A stretch of DNA of 64,000 bases from Pararge aegeria. Lineage: Eukaryota > Arthropoda > Insecta > Lepidoptera > Nymphalidae. The notes beneath the pieces were generated by a model. It ran no database searches and was not told where the DNA came from. It saw nothing but the letters and a program-made list of their open reading frames with translations. A program made the translations under genes and the position numbers. The DNA lies in the NCBI RefSeq assembly GCF_905163445.1, contig NC_053187.1, positions 7,192,001 through 7,256,000 on the forward strand, in the 5' to 3' direction. Below are positions 56,755-64,000 of the stretch, piece after piece. How positions within the stretch are numbered: position 1 is the stretch's first letter; each line of letters opens with the position of its first letter.

Positions 56755-58939
56755 CGTTTGTCACTAGCTAATAAAAAGGGTGATTTCCACAATAGACAAA
56801 GGCAATTTGAACGTAATCATACAGTAACACAAACAAAGCGCATTAGACGCATAATCAACATGGAACAAATTACCTCAATTTCCTTCGCTGCCCGGAGGTT
56901 ATATTTCGAAATGTTCGTTATATGATTGACGTATATAATATATTGCATGGAAGGTTGACAAATGTAATTTACAACATAAAATGGAAACAATGTCTCAATT
57001 ACGCTACTTTATTATAGTAAGGTTACCCGACCTACAAGATATAGATTAATCAATAAAAAATCTCCAAATCAGTACTCAGTAATTAGTTTTTAAAGTGAAG
57101 CGGTTTTATAATAGTATACTGTGCTATACAGTATAAATAAATGGTACAGTAGTATGATGCCTTTTATCCCATGGTAAATGCCGACAAAAGTCTCGTCTCG
57201 TCTAATACTAATAAAAAGTTAGTAATTTATTTTTCAATAACAAAATCTTTTACGTGTTGCTATTTAATAATAACATCAAGGCTTCAATCTCCTCATATTG
57301 TTTTGAGAAATTCATAAAACAAAATTGACTACCAAAGTGATCCAGATAAAATATCGAATCGATACTTTAAATCGACGCCGTGACCTTGTAATTAAATAAA
57401 AATCTACGCTGTCGATCATACATAAAGCCTTAGACACACGGACTTTATAAAATCTACTGCGAACGTCCCTTTCTATCGTACAATAACAAATCGATGCGCT
57501 TTATCTGTGTTTAAAATAAAGTTAATGAACGGATTTTAATACAGTTTTCACCGATAGATTAGGTGTATCTTGGTGATTGAAATGATTAGTAGTATGAAGC
57601 AAAGTATTTTTTAAATAATGTTGACATAAATTTCTTTCTTCTTATTTTTGTTTAAATTATTTAGAAAATTGAGAATACCACTAAATTCTATTATATTATC
57701 TTGAATTAGTGACTTTTTGGCATTCAATTACCAACTTAGTAAATATTTACAAAAAGTTACTTAAGTCACATTCTTATTTAAGGTTTTTTTTAGATCAAAA
57801 TATTAATTCAACTAGAATTTCGATACTCATAAATCACTCTGTAATTGCAAACATGCTACGAGCCTATTCAGTTATTAACTCGACAGTTGCCAACCGGTAG
57901 TCTGTCATCGGTATACAAAATTGGATGTGAGTGTACAACTGTTGCTTTCTGAATAAAAATTTATTACGTTACTATGTGTATTTCATAAATATAAATGTCT
58001 AAGTTATAAAGTCAAAGTCTCGAGTCAAAAATGTGTTTGCTATAGAACGCAATTTTAAAGCATACAGATAACATTGAAGTGAGATGACGGTAATAACCAC
58101 ATTCGTAAACTTATAACTAAACTATGGCCATAAGTCAGCAACATTGTAAACAGTAAAAGGAAATTAATTATTTGGCAATGCAACGGTTTTGCTCTCTCTT
58201 CCATTCCGACGAAGAAATCGTGAAGTAAGGAATTAAAAGAATAATTATAAAATTTTAGTTATCAGCCAAGTAACCCTGGGAAATTCCCAAACTAATCACT
58301 CTGAATGAAAACGACCAGTTAGTAACTTGTTGGAACAGTTTCTCAATGGGGCAATAAGTTTGAAACTAATAGGTGTAATCAATAATCACAGTCCCTTACT
58401 CTTCATAAAGTGACTGTTTACAAATTCTTCAAAAAGTACCTAATTAATGAACAGTCAGTATGTATACACGCTTAGCCTTTGTTCGTGCGTGAGAGCAATG
58501 GCGTTCAGAAATGTTCAGCATTTACACGCTTTATGCATAATATTCTCGGTATTCTTAGTTACCATTTAAAGCTGAATATTTTAATACCTTTTGCAGAACA
58601 TATAGGTTATATTGGTTTATGGTTTTAATTCTAGCTGAGCAAGCACATTTTTGGATTATTTTTATTTTCATAGTGTCGAAATGCAAAATAGATATGTGAA
58701 TACTACATACAATAAAGAAATCAGTAATGTTCTTAAACTAATTATATTAAAATCGTTACCCCCGTTACAAATAATTATTTAATTAATCACACAATTTGAC
58801 ATCTTATCTGAATTTCGACGTGGAACTGAAATGACTGAAAATATTCAGTGATTCATAAATAGCTATATAAAAGATAATTGCGATCCACCATCTTAAATAT
58901 TACAAGTATTATGAATTTTTAGATAACTTATGGTAGAAA

Positions 58940-59100
58940 AACACTGTCGCTGGGCATGCTAGAAACACGTCCTGCAAATGTCACCCTGTACCCATCAACC
59001 TGTGTGTATTTACACCCGCAACCACGTCCTTCAGACCGGTACGCATAAATAAGAATGGCGGTAGTACTTTCCCGGTGATAGTAAACTTTAAACGCTTTGT
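58940..59100 (+). repeat. Dispersed repeat family C, decayed
   Basis: 'tcaccctgtacccatcaacc', 'accacgtccttcagaccggt' and 'ataagaatggcggtagtact' match the family order of 39300-39460. Orientation is +. Confidence 0.5.
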
Positions 59101-62100
59101 ATCTAATAATGTATGCTTTATACCGTTGACAAGTACATGACAAAATGAATTATATACAAAGACATTGATTTATTGATTACATTATCACTGGTTCTCATGA
59201 ATGAAATAATTTAACATTTGACATATCAATTTACTTAAGCGATTTCGTATTTAGTTTTTTACATTCTAAGAAATAACATTAAATAATAACTTAAGAGTAA
59301 ACTTTTTTTAATTTAACCTTACTTTCCAGCCCCTATTTAATTCTCGTTATGGTTGATTTCCGCGATGTAAAGACCGATAGGTCCAGAAGCATGAAGATAC
59401 AGGTACAGGTGTTTTTTATTTAATTAAGTTACTGGATATGGTTGATACTAAGAAGTTGACTTCAAAATGATCACTTACTGTGTAAATTAAAAAAAAAAGT
59501 TTCCAAATTTAAGCGGTTTATCGCAAATTAAATATGGTGTATTTAAAAAAGTCCTATTAGTAAGAAACGTTCGAAATCCATCCCGTAAGGCTCAACGGAG
59601 TTAAATCCACTCTATGAAATGCTTTTACGTAATATGTAGGTACCTAATTAGGCATTCACAATGGCTTTGACTGCTACCGTTTTTTTAACTTGTCAATTTA
59701 GACATAGACCCATAAATAAGCACAAGAACAGCAATCATTAAACTATTTACTATCACTATTGTCATTTAAAATTCTATCTTTTATTCCTAACTTCTTTGTT
59801 TGTGAGAACGTGGGAACGTGGGACTTGACAAAGTTACTTTTACTTAGTAACTATCTTTTTAGGTAAATAGCACTTTATTTCGTAGGAAATTATGTAAAGC
59901 AAAAATTAAATATCAGCAAAAAGTTTACATGAGACAAACTTTTTATTCAAGGATTTTAACAATAATTGGTTTCCTTTTCCATTAACCAGCAATGCGGTAC
60001 AAAAAATTTGTCTTGATTTTCAACTTTTTTTTTGCCAAATTGTTACGACTTGAACTCACACACATTTATAATGAAATTGCTTATTTTATCCGCAAACAAA
60101 TTGAACCAATTTGTCTGTTACACTTAGTCATAGTGACTCGATAAAGCATTGTTATGTAACACAACTCACGTCAACTCGAAAGATTGTCTTTGATTCTCAG
60201 TAATTTTAAATTTGAACAGACTTAATATTTCTTTAAATACTTAAAAAACAAGCCTACTTGAAAGAAGTTAATTTTGACTATATTATTTATTTAATACCAA
60301 CTTCGTTTTTAGACTTTAATCACCATCTTTCACCCAAATTCTCGTACTTACACACCAATGTAATGAAGTTAAGAGAGTGAAACAAAAGCTTACTTACATA
60401 TTTCGCATTAATTTACCTTTCGCACCTACTCTGTAATATTATAGGAACTGCCACATATTCAGATGGTAATTCAACTTGTAAGTATGAAACTGTTAAACTG
60501 TTGTGACCATTTTTTAATTGTTTCATGTTTACGTTTACCTCATATAACAGAACAGTTTAAGTTTCATCAAAATCGGTTTCGTAATTTTCAAGTGATTAAC
60601 CGACTTCGTCCTTGTTTTTACTGAAAACTAAAAATTCGATTACAGAAAACGATATTTAAATAAAATGAAAAATATCTTTTTCAAAAATGAAACTCAATAT
60701 AATTATGATATAAATATTTTGAAATAAGTACATACGTTTACACAAAACTAGCCCACAAATACGAAATCAATGCGACGCGCAATGTTAGGTTTATGTAATT
60801 TAAATTAATTTTTTAACTTTCCCAATTTTTGCTACCTTTAGTTATAAACCTGAGTTTATAACTTTCATCCTTTGTAACAAGGCTTTTGAATCTTTACTTA
60901 TGATTTTTTCTACTTTTTTTCATTAAAGTTATCCGCGCTATCCTGTTGGTCACTTGATATTAATCTAGAAATGCTGCTAAGATTTTATTTTTACCGTAAT
61001 AAGCTCTAAATTTTTCTTAACTTTAGTTAATAAAATTCGGTACCGATCTTAACGATATCATGCTAGAATTAACTTTAGATTTTAACTATCTGATAAATTA
61101 ACCATCGGATTTAACTCTAACACTGAACAATTGGCGAAAAACTCACAGCTTTAACTGTTGAGTCTAAAAGCGGAGCATAACTAACAACGATTTTGCTAAT
61201 ACGAGTACCATAAAACTGAGGTTATAAATTTCTAATATAATTAATTGTTACTAACATTTAAAATCTAAATCATACAAAACACGCTCACGAATCATCTAAT
61301 AATAATTTAACATTAATTATTCCGCACCTAGCTAATTAAATCACACCTTCGGTTACATTTGTTGCAGTTGTACTAAGAATATAAATTTCATTCCTTCGCT
61401 TATATAGTTAATGAGTTGCTTTTCCCGGAAAAAAGTAATTTGTTTTTATGCACAATCGTCAAATTAATTAATTTAATTTGGATAATTGTGGGCTAGAAAA
61501 AAACTATACTAACATACATAATTTTTTGATGTAGGAAGATATTCGATTATCCAATACAATTTATTCGGTTATGACTAATAGTCAAATTATATGCATATTA
61601 TGTTCGTTTTGTCATTTAAGCTTAAATTAGCTAAGAATCTCGGAATTCGAGATACCCAGCTGTAAGTCTGTAAATACTTGTATATTGACACCCTCAAAGT
61701 TGTCTCAAAACCTACATATGGTAGGGTTTAAGCAACTATTAAATTTCAAGGTCAAAGGTCACAAAATGGGTTTTATTGCGCTTTTTTGTCAACTTATCTC
61801 ATTTCCTATGGGTTTTTTGCTATTTGTATTCTGGGCCTTTTCATTTGAAAGATTCTGTCAATTATGCCACAACTATTTTTAAGGGCCCTCAAATTTATGC
61901 TTGGTTTTCTTTTAAGATGTTAATCTTAAGAAATAGATCGCAAAACTAATTTTGATTTTTTTTCTGTTTGTCTGATTATCGGTTGGATTGTGCCGTCACC
62001 ATGCAAAATCTACTGAACTTATTTAAATGTTACTTTATGCATGTATAGTTAATAATCAGGACTAAATATAGGATACTTTTTATCCCGAAAATCAATAGGG

Positions 62101-62170
62101 TTCGGTCAGGATAAATCTTCAATGTTTTTGTGTATTTAACTGAGTAAAAATGAACTGTTATAAATTGAAG

Positions 62171-62335
62171 ACGACCTTCAAAGCGCAGCGGTGAGCGCTG
62201 TGGATTTAAGCAGGAGGTCTCGGGTTTTATCCCCTTCAGGGGAATATGGAAATTTATCATTTCTAAATTTTCTCTGGTCTGCTTCTGCCGTGGCTAGTTA
62301 CCACCCTACCCACAAAGACTACAGGGCACAGGTCT
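62171..62335 (+). repeat. SINE family B, 3'-truncated
   Basis: Head GACCTTCAAAGCGCAGCGGT, 'gagcgctgtggatttaagca', a box-B region GGTCTCGGGTTTTATCCCC, then the 'taccaccctacccacaaaga' block, after which family D sequence follows. Confidence 0.7.
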
Positions 62336-62564
62336 CCCACAAAAAATAAGGGATGAAGGCCGTAGTCCTGCACCCAGTATAGATTAGTAGACTTCACACA
62401 CCTTTGAGAACTTTATGGAGAACTCTCAGGTATGCAGGTTTCATCACGATGTTTTCCTTCCTCGTTGAAGCAACTGATATTTTAATTGCTTAAAACGCTC
62501 GTAACTTTCTAAGTTAGAGGTGCGTGCTGGGATTCGAACTCGTCCTCACCGAAAGTGAAGTCGA

Positions 62565-62777
62565 AGTATTAAACCCATACCCCTAATCGGGTTCTACGCG
62601 ACATCGGAACACTAAATCGCTTAGCGGCACGTCTTTGTCGGTAGGTTGGTAACTAGCCACGGCCAAAGCCTCCCAGACCAGAAAATTCAGAAATTACAAA
62701 TTCAAAAATTGCCCCTGCCGGGAATCGAACCCGGGACCTCCTACTTAAATTCAAAGCGCTCACCGTTGCGCCAGAAA
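62565..62777 (-). repeat. SINE family B
   Basis: Reverse copy: 'cccatacccctaatcgggtt', 'gcttagcggcacgtctttgt', 'gggaatcgaacccgggacct' (box B) and 'gcgctcaccgttgcgcca' (box A). Confidence 0.8.
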
Positions 62778-64000
62778 TATTCGAGTGCAAGTTCATTATA
62801 ATATGAAATAAAAATGTGAAAATAAGTAAACATAACAGTTATATACTTAAGTTAGGCACAACTTTTTCGCCCTAAAAAACCTTTTCCAAGAACGTAAGCC
62901 ACCAGTGTCGTGTTAATTTACATGGCAAAACGCCATTTCATAATTTACTATTGTTTCTGTAGGTACGACTAGGTACAAATTTGTATTGTCAAACTTTTTC
63001 TTATACGCTATATTTGTTCACACAGAGGTTGTTATAACATTGTACTTGGAAATAATTTAGTATTACAGGGCTTAAAAAAATTCAACACAGGCTTCAATGT
63101 GCTATTATTAGAAACTGCTGTTATCGATGATAGAAAACTATATATAAGTCTAAAATACTGTAGGTAGTAATTTTTGGCGCAACTAAAATCCTACTTTAAC
63201 ATAAAATTATAACAAAAAACTTATCCAACTATCCTGTTAAATCAGTTACTCCAAACATTACTTACACGTTAATTTGGCCACATTATAATTAAACAATTAG
63301 TTAGAGGGGTTAGGACTTCACCACTCACCACTCATACCTACTCACCTCTAACTTTTTTAAGTTCTAAACGCACACAGCGTTCTAAGCAATTAAAATATCA
63401 CTTGCTTCAACGGTGAAGGAAAATATCTTGAGGAAATCTGCATGCCTAAGAGGTCTCCATAATGTTCTCAAAGGTGTGAGCCAGCGTGCTGGACTACTTT
63501 TTGAGTAATTAAATACATTTTTTGGATGTTAAACTATAAAAAGGAGCAACATTTTTTAGGACATGCTTGGAAGACGTCCTTCAACGCACACTCAACTCAA
63601 CTGCAACAAAAGCTTTACTACTAAAGATTATTTTTTTCTGATACTCTATGACTGAGTAACAATTATCCAATTAAACTTTCGTATTTATAATGGTAGTAAG
63701 ATTATAGTTGTATCCACGTCAAGATTTACTAGTGCACTTATTTAATCATCGCATATCAGTGAAGCTTGTATATTTCATCTTCAAGGCAAGGCCGGAACTA
63801 CGGTACGTGTTTATCAGTTTTGCACGAAACAATATCTACTAAATACTGATTATCAGTTTTTTCAGGTTAAAGGAGCAATAAGGCAATAATTGCCTTCCTG
63901 ACACACGTGCAATATATAGATATTGCAATATATCTGTTAGCAAACGGTGAGAAATTGATTTTTGCTCTATTAATTCCCACAACAAACCTCTATAAAAGCT

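Larger units (their letters stand above)
55076..64000. other. Gene-poor region after gene 8
   Basis: No convincing gene in about 8.9 kb. Open frames are short, AT-rich and without family features. It contains a Helitron-like piece (55250-55410), two perfect hairpins (55719-55760, 56466-56524), a family C copy (58940-59100, -), two SINE B copies (62171-62335 +, 62565-62777 -) and family D pieces (55500-55620, 62335-62520, 63360-63490). 56780-58900 and 59200-62150 show nothing I can name. Confidence 0.55.

Noticed and set aside
61685..61882. 65-codon hydrophobic open frame
   Set aside because: No family features, no promoter or splice context; composition fits AT-rich noise.
1..64000. CRISPR array, operon or phage-like system
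   Set aside because: No regularly spaced direct repeats, no prokaryotic gene organisation; all evidence points to an insect chromosome.

Overview
The window is insect nuclear DNA, almost certainly from a moth or butterfly (Lepidoptera). It is AT-rich, has intron-containing genes with TATA boxes, and is full of repeat families typical of Lepidoptera: LEP1-type Helitrons ending in GCGGGCAACAGCTAG, two tRNA-derived SINE families and fold-back elements. The species cannot be named from sequence alone.

The single-copy content is an array of eight cuticular-protein genes of the Rebers-Riddiford RR-2 class (CPR family). They are gene 1 (4203-6323, +), gene 2 (9171-11117, +), gene 3 (14954-17178, +), gene 4 (19028-21313, -), gene 5 (23509-26014, +), gene 6 (30239-32568, +), gene 7 (37346-39873, +) and gene 8 (51819-54968, +). 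All have the same four-exon plan: a 12-nt first exon coding Met plus three residues, an exon with the rest of the signal peptide and a low-complexity Ala/Pro/Gly/His region, a 167-nt exon with most of the chitin-binding RR-2 domain, and a last exon that starts inside a Gly codon and opens with FNAVV. The intron phases are 0, 0 and 2 in every gene. No exon falls in one open frame with the next, so the genes were assembled by hand from splice signals and family conservation.

Genes 2-6 and 8 share an (A/S)SQSIxRHD-type motif before the RR domain (SSQAILRHD in gene 3). Gene 7 carries a long GGYASPLA-type repeat region. Gene 1 is the outlier: it has a divergent RR domain, five cysteines and a charged tail of about 149 residues. 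Most promoters have a TATA box about 30 nt before an ATCA(A/G)-type initiator. In six genes a CCCCAC(C/T)(T/A) element lies 20-31 nt upstream of TATA. Genes 5 and 6 keep a 75-bp promoter block that aligns without gaps, which marks them as the closest pair.

The rest is intergenic and intronic sequence rich in repeats. The densest block is 39.9-51.7 kb, which separates gene 8 from the others. From 55.1 kb to the end no convincing gene is seen. I found no bacterial, viral or CRISPR-like system. The most unusual items are gene 1, the shared promoter grammar, several perfect hairpins, and a coding-like reverse-strand fragment inside gene 8.
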